64,000 nt of DNA, taken from NCBI GenBank assembly GCA_028346125.1, contig JAOMEV010000004.1, positions 30,297 to 94,296 on the forward strand, in the 5' to 3' direction. The DNA comes from Bacteriovoracales bacterium. Lineage in GTDB: Bacteria; Bdellovibrionota; Bacteriovoracia; Bacteriovoracales; Bacteriovoracaceae. The notes beneath the pieces were generated by a model that saw only the letters and a program-made list of their open reading frames with translations, was not told the DNA's origin and ran no database searches. The position numbers and the translations under genes are program-made. Numbering within the stretch: the first letter of the stretch is position 1; every line of letters starts with the position of its first letter. This document shows positions 33,305 to 42,552 of this stretch, piece after piece.

Positions 33305-34243
33305 ATGACTGAAAAGTTACTAGAAAATATCGGAAAGGTCCCCATCACTTTTGGAGGCGCCGCCATAAGTGGTGAAGGTGGAGGCTATGGTTTTGGCCCT
33401 ATTTCAGAAAAAGAGGCGATTTCACTCCTTTTAGAGGCCAAAGAACTGGGAATTAGAGTCTTTGACAGTGCCCCAATATACGGTTTTGGGCTTTCTGAAA
33501 AACGGATGGGGAAGGCCTTCAAAAATATTCGCGATGAGGTCTTTATTTGCTCTAAATCTGGAGTCACCTGGTCCAGCTCGAAAAGAGTCGATATGACGAA
33601 TGATCCTAAAGTAGCTCAAAAAATGCTGGAGCAAACTTTAAGAGATCTCCAGTCGGATTATATTGACCTTTATATGGTTCACTGGCCTGATCGTCGTGTA
33701 GACATTAGAAGACCTCTCGAGGTTTTCGCCAGGGCCAAAGAACAGGGTAAGATCAAGCATATTGGGCTTTGTAATTCTTCTTTTGAGGATATTGCTAAGG
33801 CTTCGGAGGTTGAAAAAATAGAGGTCCTTCAAGCACAATTCAACCTTTTTGAAGACTCATTAAAAGATGAGCTTTTTTCTCACTTGGACCACCTAGGAAT
33901 TTCATTTATGAGCTGGGGCACCCTGGATAAAGGGATCCTCACGGGTAGAGTTCACGAAAAGAGAACCTTTGAAAAAAGTGATGCTCGTTCATGGGCACCC
34001 TGGTGGGATAAGAAAGGAAACCTGGTAAAAATTAATAGGCTCAAAAAAGTTTGGCCCTATTTGGAAGAAAAGGGTTACACAGGCCTTGAAATGGCCCTTG
34101 GCCACAATCTCTCAAACCCTCAAATGAGTACTGTTATTTGTGGAATGAGAAATTCTCAGCAACTAAGAGAAACCCTAAAAGCTTTGGATAACCTTCCCTC
34201 GAAAGAAGTTCTTGAAAAAGTAAAAGATCTTCTCAATGATTGA
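33305..34243 (+). CDS. Aldo/keto reductase
   Basis: An NAD(P)H-dependent (beta/alpha)8-barrel oxidoreductase, 312 residues. The family catalytic set is visible: Asp in RVFDSAPIYG, Tyr in the same motif (APIYGFGLSE), Lys in ICSKSG and His in MVHWPD. LCNSSFEDI and MSWGTLDKGILTG are further barrel signatures, and AVICGMRNS-type NADP-binding residues lie near the C-terminus. It resembles the YdhF/Tas-type open-ended group. It overlaps the GT2 gene by 8 bases and heads a three-gene set with GT2 and an HDAC-like deacetylase, so the substrate could be a sugar or nucleotide-sugar aldehyde. That link is inferred. Confidence 0.87.
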   Translation: MTEKLLENIGKVPITFGGAAISGEGGGYGFGPISEKEAISLLLEAKELGIRVFDSAPIYGFGLSEKRMGKAFKNIRDEVFICSKSGVTWSSSKRVDMTNDPKVAQKMLEQTLRDLQSDYIDLYMVHWPDRRVDIRRPLEVFARAKEQGKIKHIGLCNSSFEDIAKASEVEKIEVLQAQFNLFEDSLKDELFSHLDHLGISFMSWGTLDKGILTGRVHEKRTFEKSDARSWAPWWDKKGNLVKINRLKKVWPYLEEKGYTGLEMALGHNLSNPQMSTVICGMRNSQQLRETLKALDNLPSKEVLEKVKDLLND

Positions 34244-35072
34244 ACCCTTTATTAACGTTATTATTCCAACCTTTAATAGATCCGAAGAACTTAAAAGGGC
34301 CCTTAAATCTGTTTTTGCCCAGGACTATCCTCATTTTGATGTCTGGGTTATTGATGATGGTTCAACTGATAATACACCCCAGGTGATAGAAGAGTTTTCC
34401 ACTCAAAAAAATCTTAACTATATTAAAACAGAAAATCGTGGCGTTAGTGCCGCGAGAAATACTGGCATTCTTAAATCAAAAGGTGAATGGTGCGCCTTTT
34501 TAGATTCTGACGATGAGTGGCTTCCTCATAAGCTTTCACGACAAGTGGAGTTTATAAGAAAAAACCCTACTATTCCTCTTGTTCATGGAGAAGAAATTTG
34601 GATTAGAAACGGAAAAAGGGTCAACCAAAAAAAGATCCATCAAAAATCTGGCGGTTATATATTTAAAAGATGTCTTCAACTATGTTTGATTTCTCCTTCT
34701 GCGGTTATAATTAAAAGAGATGTCCTGCAAAAAATAGAAGGTTTTGATGAGGATTTTATCGTCTGCGAGGACTATGATCTTTGGCTAAAAATGACTTCGA
34801 TTTATGAAGTCGGCTTTATTAAAGACCCACTCATCTATAAATATGGTGGGCACGAAGACCAGCTTTCAAGGAAGTTTAAGGCCATGGACTATTGGAGAGT
34901 TAAAGCAATTGACCACATTTTAGAAAGAGGTCAGCTGAACAAAGATGACAAATTGGCCGCAATCGAAGAGCTCAAAAAAAAGGCCGAAATTCTACTTCTG
35001 GGTTATAAAAAGCATAATAACCTAGAAAACTATAAGGAAGTTTCTGACCTTTATGAAAAGGAATGGCCGTGA
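34236..35072 (+). CDS. Glycosyltransferase family 2
   Basis: A GT-A fold transferase, 278 residues with no transmembrane segment. The nucleotide-sugar region starts INVIIPTFNRSEELKRALKS, followed by VWVIDDGSTDNTPQVIEE, GVSAARNTGILKSKGEW, and the DxD motif in FLDSDDEW (about 91-98). A second acidic cluster, GFDEDFIVCEDYDLWLKM, carries the catalytic base region. It overlaps the upstream aldo/keto reductase by 8 bases and the deacetylase-like gene by 10, giving tight coupling. Sugar and acceptor are unknown; surface polysaccharide or glycoprotein modification is likely. Confidence 0.88.
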   Translation: MIEPFINVIIPTFNRSEELKRALKSVFAQDYPHFDVWVIDDGSTDNTPQVIEEFSTQKNLNYIKTENRGVSAARNTGILKSKGEWCAFLDSDDEWLPHKLSRQVEFIRKNPTIPLVHGEEIWIRNGKRVNQKKIHQKSGGYIFKRCLQLCLISPSAVIIKRDVLQKIEGFDEDFIVCEDYDLWLKMTSIYEVGFIKDPLIYKYGGHEDQLSRKFKAMDYWRVKAIDHILERGQLNKDDKLAAIEELKKKAEILLLGYKKHNNLENYKEVSDLYEKEWP

Positions 35073-36058
35073 TTTTTTACAATAATAAGTTGGACCATAG
35101 GCTTTGTGACTACGGCATTGAAATCCCTCTCGTTAAAAGCCGCTCTGAAAGGTGTTTTCAATATTTAAAAGACAAATATCCTCAACTGAAAGAAACAGAT
35201 TGTTCTGATTTAAGTCCTCTTTCAAAAAGTGACCTCCTTCTTGCCCACAAAGAAGAATATATTGATTCTCTTTTGAGCGAAAACCCAGATGAAGAACTGA
35301 TTAAATGTTTTGAACTCAGAGACCAAAAAGGAAACTGGTATCGCTATAATCCTGCGAACGCTAAAAAACCCCTTATTAAATTAAGAGATGAAATTCTCCT
35401 CCAAGGAATGGCCTCGTTTGAAACAATGGAGAAGGCCCTTTCAGATGGCCTATACTATTTTCTTGGTGGAGGAATGCATCACGCAATGAGTTTTGGTGGA
35501 AGAGGGTTTTGCCTGGTCAACGATATTATTATTGGAATTCGAAAACTTCAAAAAATGAATAAAATACAAAATGCTTGGGTCGTCGATGTTGATGCTCATA
35601 AAGGTTGTGGAACAGCAGAGCTGACTCAAGACGATGACTCTATAAGAACATTAAGCCTTCATATGGGTAAAGGATGGCCTCTTGATTCAGATAAATACGA
35701 TGAAAAGGGTCGATTAAACCCCTGGTTTTTGGAAAGTACCATAGATAGGCCTATCTATTCAGGGGAAGAACCTGATTACAACACATTCCTTTTGGAAAGT
35801 TTGAATTCCCTAGAGAAACAGTTTCATAAACCTGGACTTGTCGTCATCGTCAATGGTTCGGACCCTTACGAAAAAGATGAGCTTCCAAGCACATCTCACT
35901 TGAACCTTTCACTGGCCCAATTGTTGGAAAGAGATACCCTCCTTTATGAATGGTTTAAATCAAGAAATGTACCGCAGGCCTATCTTATGTCTGGAGGGTA
36001 TGGTGATTGTTCATGGGAAGTTTACGCTCAGTTTTTAGAGACTCTTTTAGAAAAATAA
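35063..36058 (+). CDS. Histone deacetylase-like amidohydrolase
   Basis: A zinc-dependent deacetylase of the HDAC/AcuC/acetylpolyamine amidohydrolase superfamily, 331 residues. The family motifs are GGGMHHAMSFGGRGFCLVND (tandem His), VVDVDAHKGCGT with metal ligands Asp177 and His179, the third ligand Asp in NGSDPYEKDEL, and YLMSGGYGD with the catalytic Tyr. All ligand positions are present, so it should be active. It overlaps the GT2 gene by 10 bases and ends in a terminator. Possible substrates are acetylated proteins, polyamines or an acetylated sugar made by the neighbouring GT2; the sequence does not decide. Confidence 0.83.
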   Translation: MAVIFYNNKLDHRLCDYGIEIPLVKSRSERCFQYLKDKYPQLKETDCSDLSPLSKSDLLLAHKEEYIDSLLSENPDEELIKCFELRDQKGNWYRYNPANAKKPLIKLRDEILLQGMASFETMEKALSDGLYYFLGGGMHHAMSFGGRGFCLVNDIIIGIRKLQKMNKIQNAWVVDVDAHKGCGTAELTQDDDSIRTLSLHMGKGWPLDSDKYDEKGRLNPWFLESTIDRPIYSGEEPDYNTFLLESLNSLEKQFHKPGLVVIVNGSDPYEKDELPSTSHLNLSLAQLLERDTLLYEWFKSRNVPQAYLMSGGYGDCSWEVYAQFLETLLEK

Positions 36059-36078
36059 AACCGCCACGATCGGTTTTT
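36057..36078 (+). terminator. Terminator after the HDAC-like gene
   Basis: AAAACCG and CGGTTTT pair perfectly around a seven-base loop, followed by a T-run, directly after the stop codon at 36058. Confidence 0.75.
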
Positions 36079-36170
36079 CATAATGTGGATTTATTTGTCA
36101 CTTTCTTTAAAAATTCTTCAAATGAGTTTAATATTGTCTCTGATACAAAAAATTTGAAGAGAGGTTAATC

Positions 36171-37115
36171 GTGAGTGTTGAATATTCACCTATACGTGTT
36201 TCAACAATAAAGCCGCAAAAAGAATTGACTTTTAACCTACATATCCGTTTTAAGGAACAGTTTCTCCTTTACCTCAAAGTAGGGGAAGCTGTTGATAGAG
36301 ATAAACTTAAAAAATTAAAAAAACAAAAAGTAGCTAGATTCTTTATCGACTCTAATGATGAAGAAAAATACCAGCATTATCTAGATGACCTTCTTGATGC
36401 GGCCGTCTCAGATAAAAATATGTCTGCTACAGACAGAGCAGATATTGTTTCAGGTGCTGCTAAAAATGCTGTTGAAGAGATGAGAGAAAACCCTTCCTCT
36501 AAAAAGGCCTATAAGGCCACTGAGAAGGCCTCAAAAAGTATTATCGAAGTTGTAAAAAATAACCCCGATATGCTTAAAGAACTTTTTAAAATTAAATCAG
36601 AAGAAGATGTGACTCTTCAAACTGCTGTTAACACATCTTCACTTGCTGTTCGAATGGCCCAACTAAAAGGACTCAGCGAAGAAGAGATTGAGGCCATTAG
36701 TACGGGTGCCCTTTTAAGAGACGTCGGTATTACGAAGATGGACCAGAAGTACCAAGAGCTCTTTAGAAAACCTCTTGAAACATTTTCTGCGATCGAATTA
36801 AAAATTTATAAAACTCACCCAACCTTAAGTGTAAGGGTTATGGAAGAACTTGAAACAGTTCCTCAGGACGTCCTTTCAATTATCCATACTCACGAAGAAA
36901 AACTTTCAGGAATGGGCTTTCCCCGCGGAACAAAAAAGTTCTCTCCTGCCGAGGAAATTGTGGCCCTTTGTAGCTCTTATGACAGACTTGTTACTTGTCT
37001 AGACGGAGACCCAAAAGAGGCGATTAAAACGATTGGTATCGATGAGCTTGGAAACTATAACCTCGATAACATCACCTTCTTGAAAAAAATGCTTAAAGAC
37101 GATGGCCTTATCTAG
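36171..37115 (+). CDS. HD-GYP-related protein with altered catalytic His
   Basis: A 314-residue cytoplasmic protein. Residues about 5-70 form the small beta domain shared with the window's other HD proteins (ending VARFFIDSNDEEKYQHYL), then a helical segment and an HD-GYP-like domain (about 145-300). It keeps an HP in YKTHPTLS, a HTHEE plus GMGFP stretch and a Tyr-Asp in SSYDRL, but the first catalytic His is Arg183 in LLRDVGITK. Phosphodiesterase activity is thus doubtful. The GTG start has GAGAGG 6 bases upstream. It lies 9 bases before the DUF2227 gene and is probably co-transcribed with it. Confidence 0.8.
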   Translation: MSVEYSPIRVSTIKPQKELTFNLHIRFKEQFLLYLKVGEAVDRDKLKKLKKQKVARFFIDSNDEEKYQHYLDDLLDAAVSDKNMSATDRADIVSGAAKNAVEEMRENPSSKKAYKATEKASKSIIEVVKNNPDMLKELFKIKSEEDVTLQTAVNTSSLAVRMAQLKGLSEEEIEAISTGALLRDVGITKMDQKYQELFRKPLETFSAIELKIYKTHPTLSVRVMEELETVPQDVLSIIHTHEEKLSGMGFPRGTKKFSPAEEIVALCSSYDRLVTCLDGDPKEAIKTIGIDELGNYNLDNITFLKKMLKDDGLI

Positions 37116-37124
37116 GGCCGTTTT

Positions 37125-37631
37125 ATGTCCGTAGGTAAAGTACACGAAACCATTAACAACTTCTTTTTTTTCCCGATCATTTGCCTGTTGGCCTTTGTTC
37201 TTAAAATTAAAATGGACCTCATTTTCTCCTTCAGCTTCGGATGGCTTTTTGCCACTTTCATTTTTTCCCCAGACATGGATATAAGGCCAAAAAAAAGCCT
37301 AGGTCCTTTTCGCCATATTTTTGCACCCTACTCCTTTCTCTTCCGTCATAGAGGGATTTCTCACTCCCTACTCTTTGGAACATTAACTCGATTGATCTAC
37401 ATGGCCGTTCTCATGGTCCTTTTTCAGGGGATCTACCTCTTCTTTTTGGGAAAATTACAAGGACTCCACTTGGGAAGCTGGAAAAGTGCGCTCTTCTATT
37501 TCAACAACACCTTTTTGCCTTCAGAAGAGTTCTATCTCGTTAGTTTTGCCTTCTTTGGAATGGCGGCTGCCGATTTCTGCCACTATTTTATGGATTTTCT
37601 CTACTCAACCATGCAAAAAATAAAGAGATAG
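37125..37631 (+). CDS. DUF2227 putative metal-binding membrane protein
   Basis: A 168-residue protein with about three hydrophobic segments. The conserved positions of the family are visible: VHETIN near the N-terminus, SPDMDIRPKK with acidic residues, and FRHRGISHSLLFGT with the HxxxSH motif. These His/Asp positions suggest metal binding as in the YdjM-like group of membrane-bound hydrolases. It follows the HD-GYP-like gene by 9 bases. The start ATG has a modest ribosome site. The reaction is unknown. Confidence 0.75.
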   Translation: MSVGKVHETINNFFFFPIICLLAFVLKIKMDLIFSFSFGWLFATFIFSPDMDIRPKKSLGPFRHIFAPYSFLFRHRGISHSLLFGTLTRLIYMAVLMVLFQGIYLFFLGKLQGLHLGSWKSALFYFNNTFLPSEEFYLVSFAFFGMAAADFCHYFMDFLYSTMQKIKR

Positions 37632-37707
37632 CACGTCGCATCACCAATAATAGCTTGCTTTTTAACCCCAAAGTTATTAGATTACCTCAATTACTTTTCA
37701 GTCTTAT

Positions 37708-37783
37708 GGGGGCGTAGCTCAGTTGGGAGAGCGTTTCGCTGGCAGCGAAAAGGTCGCTGGTTCGATCCCAGTCGTCTCCACCA
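37708..37783 (+). tRNA. tRNA-Ala (anticodon GGC)
   Basis: A full cloverleaf with encoded CCA, 76 bases. Acceptor GGGGGCG pairs with CGTCTCC (two G-U pairs). The D arm is GCTC/GAGC. The anticodon arm TTTCG/CGAAA encloses loop CTGGCAG, anticodon GGC. The T arm is GCTGG-TTCGATC-CCAGT. Its 3' side opens into a 650-bp region of decayed coding sequence, which is a typical site of past integration. Confidence 0.95.
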
Positions 37784-38433
37784 TTTAACAGCTAATTTAT
37801 TAAGATTACATAATAGTTCAAAACAGATACTTCTTTTACCCAGTTTAGGTTTAAGGGGAATCACTTTTCCTTCTCCAATTGAATCGTTAAATCTTTTTGC
37901 ACTTTCTTCACCCTGAAGTTCTGCTACCTTAGTATAATATTCTGTTTGCTTTGTGCTTAAATTGCTTAAAATTTTGAACAGGCTAAATTGGTTCTTGGTT
38001 GGTAAGCTCTTATGTGGACAACGGAAACTCAGGAAGAGCCGTAGTTGGTGGTGGCGCTAGAATAAATGCTTCAGCTTTCTATATGCCAATGACTCCTTTT
38101 GACATCGCTGATATTCAAATAACATGGGAGTCTTTTCAAGACTCGGCTTCTTTATTTTTAACAAGTATTATTGGACTTTTTTAATTCCAAATAGTTCTTA
38201 TATTCATGTCTAACTGTACTTATGGGATAAGCTTCCTCAACTTCTTTATCAAAAACAGTTTTTTAAATGTTCATGAGTATGACTATTTAAAGATAGGTTT
38301 CATTGAACTCTTAACAAAACCATAGCTAAAAATATCGCCTAACTCATCATTTCCACTTAGGTTTTAGTTTTTTAATTCGATAAGTTAATGATCTAATGTT
38401 GCAACTTACTGTTATCTTAATCGTAAATTTTAA
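37784..38433. other. 650-bp gene-poor region beside tRNA-Ala with decayed coding sequence
   Basis: No intact gene. On the minus strand, one frame (roughly 38010 to 37785) reads as convincing protein (YYTKVAELQGEESAKRF, then KVIPLKPKLGKRS) but has no start and runs into the tRNA. A second minus-strand frame (38260-38150) ends EVEEAYPISTVRHEY with a stop soon after. A short plus-strand frame at 37999-38184 starts with TTG and overlaps an inverted repeat (GAGTCTT-ttc-AAGACTC near 38130). I read the region as remnants of one or two genes left after loss of an integrated element. No family is recognised. Confidence 0.45.
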
Positions 38434-40422
38434 TTGCTAGTTGGAAGAAGATTGAAACCACCTATTAATGACAAAATAGAATTAAGATCGAAACAGTTAG
38501 CACGCCAAAATGATATGCTCGCTTTGGCGGCTTTAATAGCAGTGGCCAGCTTAATTTTATCCGTTGAATATGCGCACAGTTTTATTTCCGAAAAATGGAT
38601 TCATTTGTACAACCCTTTTTTCCTCATTATTCCTACTATTATCCATATTTCATTCAATCATCTTGAACCTTGGAAATACAATTCTATAAAGCCAAAAGTA
38701 TATATGACTTTCATTATCCTTTTATATTTCTTTTCCGTTCCCCCACTCATTATTACGATGGATGACCGTTTAAACGGATTCTTTTCTACCCTTCTCAATG
38801 TTATGGGAGGACTATATTCGATAGGTTTATTAAACTTCTTCGGGTTTTTTCTAATGATATTTTTTTTCAATAGTTATATTTTACTCCTCTACAAAATTTA
38901 TAACATTAATTTTGATGTTGATGATCTATTTATCATTCCTATGGGTCTCATCTTTTTAATCATTGGATCAGTAATTTCCGAAGTTCTGATAAGAGTTAGG
39001 ATCCGAGAAAAAAAACAAAAGAATTTCATAAAGGTACAGGGAGAAAAAAACTCAGCCCTTCTTACCAATTTAGGACAAGGCTTTATGGTCATGGATAAAA
39101 ATGGAGTTATCGAAGAGGGCGCTACAAAGATCACAGAAAAGTTTTTTAATACATATCCGGTTGGTAAAAAACTCTCTGAAGTTTTGAATCTTGATGGTGA
39201 AAAATCTGAAACTTTGGAAAAATGGCTTAAAAATATCTATAGAGAAGTTTTGACCTTTAAGGACTTAAGGCTTCTAGGTCCTCAATCTTTTGAGTCGAAA
39301 GGTCGCTATATTGATTTAGATTACAAGCCTATTTACGCAGAAAGATCAAAGAGAAAAATAGATAAAGTTATTTGCGTCGCCACGGATAAGACCCACGAAG
39401 TTGAACTTGAAAAACAACTCGAACTTGATAAACAAAACGCCGAATTCATAAATAGTTGCCTTCAAAACCCGGTTGAGTTTGTTGATTTAATGGATGATAC
39501 CTTTGAGCTTTTAGAGGCTTATCCTACGATTAAAGAAATGGACGAAGGGGAGCTTTTCAGAAAGTTCCACACCCTTAAAGCTCGCTACGGTCAATTTGGG
39601 GTCAAAGACCTTACTTATTATATTAATGAGGTAGAAACAGGCATCTCAAAAAAAGAGTTCGATAATCTAGACTCTAAGGTTGATAAGTTTGAAAGTGAAC
39701 TCCAGGAATTTGTTAAAAAGAACCGCCTTATTATTGAGGCCGCTAATAAATTCATGATTGATCAAGGAAATGCTGTACAGGTTTCAGATATCTTAGATAA
39801 TAAAGAGCAATTTTCAGACCTTGAAAATTTATTCAATCATTTAAGAGAAAATTATCTTCTTTCAGATATCAAAGGCAAGTTTGAAAGATACGGCTCTTTA
39901 GTAGATGAGCTTGCTGAAAAACAAAGTAAAGTCATAGATGCTAAATTTACTGGGGATGAAATTAAAGTCGATACCAATAAATATTCAAATTTTATCAATA
40001 CCTCCATTCATCTTTTTAGAAACATGGTCGACCATGGAATCGAGACTGAAGATGAAAGAATTGAAAAAACCAAGCCTCAAAGAGGAAGCATCAAAGTAGA
40101 ATTCAAAAATAACGGAGACACTTTTATTATTCAAATGGCAGACGATGGTAGCGGCATTGATCCAAAGAGAATAAAAGATAAAGTGCTTGAAAAAGGATTA
40201 AAATTAGAAGAAGACCTCCAAAACCTAAAAGACTCCGATCTCGTAGATATGATCTTCCTTCCCGGCTTTTCAACCAAAGAAGAAGTGACAGATGTTTCAG
40301 GTAGGGGAGTGGGAATGGACGCAGTCAGAGAAGAAGTGGAAAGGCTTGGTGGCACAATTTCGGTAAGTTCTAAAATAGATGAAGGGACAAAGTTTAAGAT
40401 CAAGTTGCCTATTTTGGGCTGA
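38434..40422 (+). CDS. Membrane-bound CheA-type histidine kinase with PAS and HPt domains
   Basis: A 662-residue kinase. An N-terminal domain with about six membrane segments (about 28-195) is followed by a PAS-type domain (about 205-325), an HPt-like phospho-acceptor with His379 in FHTLKAR, and a CheA-type ATPase domain: N box FRNMVDHGIE, G1 DDGSGIDP, and GFSTKEEVTDVSGRGVGMD. No CheW-like regulatory domain follows. It lies alone with no response regulator beside it; the nearest are CheY genes 11 kb away. The start is uncertain: TTG 38434 has no ribosome site, TTG 38452 follows GGAAG closely, and ATG 38515 begins just before the first membrane segment. Confidence 0.8.
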   Translation: MLVGRRLKPPINDKIELRSKQLARQNDMLALAALIAVASLILSVEYAHSFISEKWIHLYNPFFLIIPTIIHISFNHLEPWKYNSIKPKVYMTFIILLYFFSVPPLIITMDDRLNGFFSTLLNVMGGLYSIGLLNFFGFFLMIFFFNSYILLLYKIYNINFDVDDLFIIPMGLIFLIIGSVISEVLIRVRIREKKQKNFIKVQGEKNSALLTNLGQGFMVMDKNGVIEEGATKITEKFFNTYPVGKKLSEVLNLDGEKSETLEKWLKNIYREVLTFKDLRLLGPQSFESKGRYIDLDYKPIYAERSKRKIDKVICVATDKTHEVELEKQLELDKQNAEFINSCLQNPVEFVDLMDDTFELLEAYPTIKEMDEGELFRKFHTLKARYGQFGVKDLTYYINEVETGISKKEFDNLDSKVDKFESELQEFVKKNRLIIEAANKFMIDQGNAVQVSDILDNKEQFSDLENLFNHLRENYLLSDIKGKFERYGSLVDELAEKQSKVIDAKFTGDEIKVDTNKYSNFINTSIHLFRNMVDHGIETEDERIEKTKPQRGSIKVEFKNNGDTFIIQMADDGSGIDPKRIKDKVLEKGLKLEEDLQNLKDSDLVDMIFLPGFSTKEEVTDVSGRGVGMDAVREEVERLGGTISVSSKIDEGTKFKIKLPILG

Positions 40423-40783
40423 ATCAAATTTAAATTTTGGTAATGTGGTTTTGCTACAGGTCAGGAGTAAAAAACCTAGATGAGTTTACCCAGCATGAGA
40501 AAGATTAGGTTCCGTTTAAGTCCACTAGATTCCATTTTTTCTCTGACTGCGTCAATTTAAACGTCAAGACTTTAAACATTGGTGATTTCTTTTTGAATTG
40601 AAAGGCCTGGAAAATGATAGGTAAAACAAACGATTTTTAGTATTAGTAATTAAATTTTATTTAGTAAAGTTGGGAAATCCCTTTTTTGATGAAATATATG
40701 CTCATAAATTTTGTTATTTATACATATCCCTATTCTTAACGACCTTTATTCGGTTAAAAGGTATTTAAACCAAAAGAAGAATT
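40423..40783. other. Intergenic region, 361 bp, AT-rich
   Basis: I see no gene or RNA here. A segment at about 40484-40522 is 82 per cent identical (32 of 39 positions by eye) to a segment at about 47651-47689 in another gap. Both could be traces of a decayed short gene or a repeated element. The final ~150 bases are very AT-rich and probably carry the promoter of the phospholipase D-like gene, but no clear hexamer pair can be chosen. Confidence 0.4.
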
Positions 40784-42376
40784 ATGCAAAATATACGAAT
40801 AAATACATTTTTAACCTTATTATTTTTTTGTTTGAATGGATTTTCAAAAGATATTCCTCTTATTCAAAAACTTCAACTTCCTGAGCTTGAAAAAGAATTA
40901 GACTTTATCTCGCAAAGTAAAAAAACTTTAAATACAGTAGAGCTCTTGCATTTAGGAAAGAAAAGCTTTCGACAGAAAATAAACATTATAAAAAATGCTG
41001 AAAAATTTATTTACCATACAGTTCCTTACTGGCATGACGACAAAAAAGGTAATGAATTTTATAAGGCCTTTGTTGATAAAAAGGATCAAAACCCAGAAAT
41101 TGAATTAAAACTTATTATGGACTGGTCTTCAAACATAACAGTCCAAGATCCACTAGGTAAGAGAATCTTTAAACGAATTTCGAAAGTTTTTGGTAACAAT
41201 GTTTTAAGATGGAACCACCCTAATTGGTTAAGACCATGGTCTTTAAAACTTTCTGAAAATCATATCCATGAAAAAATGTTAATCGTGGATGGGGAAAATT
41301 TAATCATAGGTGGCATGAATAATGGCACAACTTACTATGATGAAGGACCCAAAGCATGGCATGATACGGACCTCTATATTAAGGGGCCGGCAGCTTTAGA
41401 AGCAACAAGTATATTTTTAAAGGTAAATGCACTTGGAAATTATTTAAAAAATTATAAGAATAAAATTCCATTGGGTAAGAAAAAAAGATTATGGTTATTC
41501 CAAAAATCTATGTTTCCTGGCTCTGAAAAAATTTATTTCCCTTCAGCGAATTATAAAATTAATAAAAAAAGAAAAAGATTAGAAGAGTTTATAAGCGATT
41601 CACTTAAAAAATTAAGTCATTTAGGAGAGGAAAGATCTTTTAAAAATAAAGGTAAGACACCTGTCCGACTCATTTATGACAATCCCCTTATAAATTATCG
41701 ACTTGATGAAAAAAATAAATTGAAAAAGTTCAATAAGACAATCGACAGCATTGATTTTCTTTTAAAACATTCGAAAAAAGAGGCACTCTTTGTTATTCCG
41801 TATTTTACTCTTACGGAGAATTTTCAAAATATTTTATTAAAGGCGCAAAAGAATGGGATTAAAATTAAAGTATTAACGAATTCAGTTATAAGCATGGATT
41901 ACTATCCAGACTTTATGCATAATGCAATGACTTATACTTATAAAAAAATTTTAAAGAGTGGTGTTAAAATTTATGAATGGCAAGGGCATAGGGCATTCAA
42001 TATTTTAGAAAAAAATTATAACTGTAAAATTCCAGATAAATTTTGGCCTGGGAATACAATACACAGCAAATTGGCCATCTTTGACAACCAAGTATCCATG
42101 GTAAGCTCTCATAATTTTAATTTAAGAAGTGAGAAGTTTAACTCTGAAATAACAGCTCTCATTGAGGATAAAACTTTTTCCAAAGAAATTCACAATATTT
42201 TTGATACGGCCTTTTTCTCTAGAAGGTTAAAAAATAAAAAACTTAAATGTGGTGCGCTGGAGTTGCGTTATCCGAAACTGACAAAGTTAATTAAATTCTC
42301 CGATATCAGTCATAAGTTTAAAACAGGAAAGCAATTTAAAGTAAAGGTTCCTTACCTATTGAGAAGATACCTTTGA
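40784..42376 (+). CDS. Secreted phospholipase D-like protein (two HKD motifs)
   Basis: A 530-residue exported protein with a signal peptide (about 1-22). Two phospholipase D catalytic motifs are visible: His162-x-Lys164-...-Asp169 in HEKMLIVDGENLIIGG and His427-x-Lys429-...-Asp434 in HSKLAIFDNQVSMVSSHNFN, each followed by the GG/SS turn typical of the superfamily. It has no predicted membrane helix other than the signal, unlike cardiolipin synthases, so it may be a periplasmic or secreted phospholipase or nuclease. Both active halves are intact. It stands alone. Attack on membrane lipids of other cells is a possible role in a predatory lineage, but that is inference. Confidence 0.85.
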   Translation: MQNIRINTFLTLLFFCLNGFSKDIPLIQKLQLPELEKELDFISQSKKTLNTVELLHLGKKSFRQKINIIKNAEKFIYHTVPYWHDDKKGNEFYKAFVDKKDQNPEIELKLIMDWSSNITVQDPLGKRIFKRISKVFGNNVLRWNHPNWLRPWSLKLSENHIHEKMLIVDGENLIIGGMNNGTTYYDEGPKAWHDTDLYIKGPAALEATSIFLKVNALGNYLKNYKNKIPLGKKKRLWLFQKSMFPGSEKIYFPSANYKINKKRKRLEEFISDSLKKLSHLGEERSFKNKGKTPVRLIYDNPLINYRLDEKNKLKKFNKTIDSIDFLLKHSKKEALFVIPYFTLTENFQNILLKAQKNGIKIKVLTNSVISMDYYPDFMHNAMTYTYKKILKSGVKIYEWQGHRAFNILEKNYNCKIPDKFWPGNTIHSKLAIFDNQVSMVSSHNFNLRSEKFNSEITALIEDKTFSKEIHNIFDTAFFSRRLKNKKLKCGALELRYPKLTKLIKFSDISHKFKTGKQFKVKVPYLLRRYL

Positions 42377-42552
42377 TTTATGTACTCACAACATCCCTAA
42401 TAGAAACTCATCTCAATTGACAAAAAATAAAACGTCTTGGCACGATTGGGTTAGGCCAAAGAAAAAAGGTGCTTTATCCTTACTAACCTTATTTTTTTAA
42501 AAGCCTATAGCTAAATCTATTTAAAAATAAATTCTTATATCATAAGAATATT

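Noticed and set aside
37999..38184. Short plus-strand frame near tRNA-Ala
   Set aside because: It starts with TTG, has no ribosome site and overlaps an inverted repeat; its opposite strand shows stronger protein-like frames. It is described only within the remnant region.
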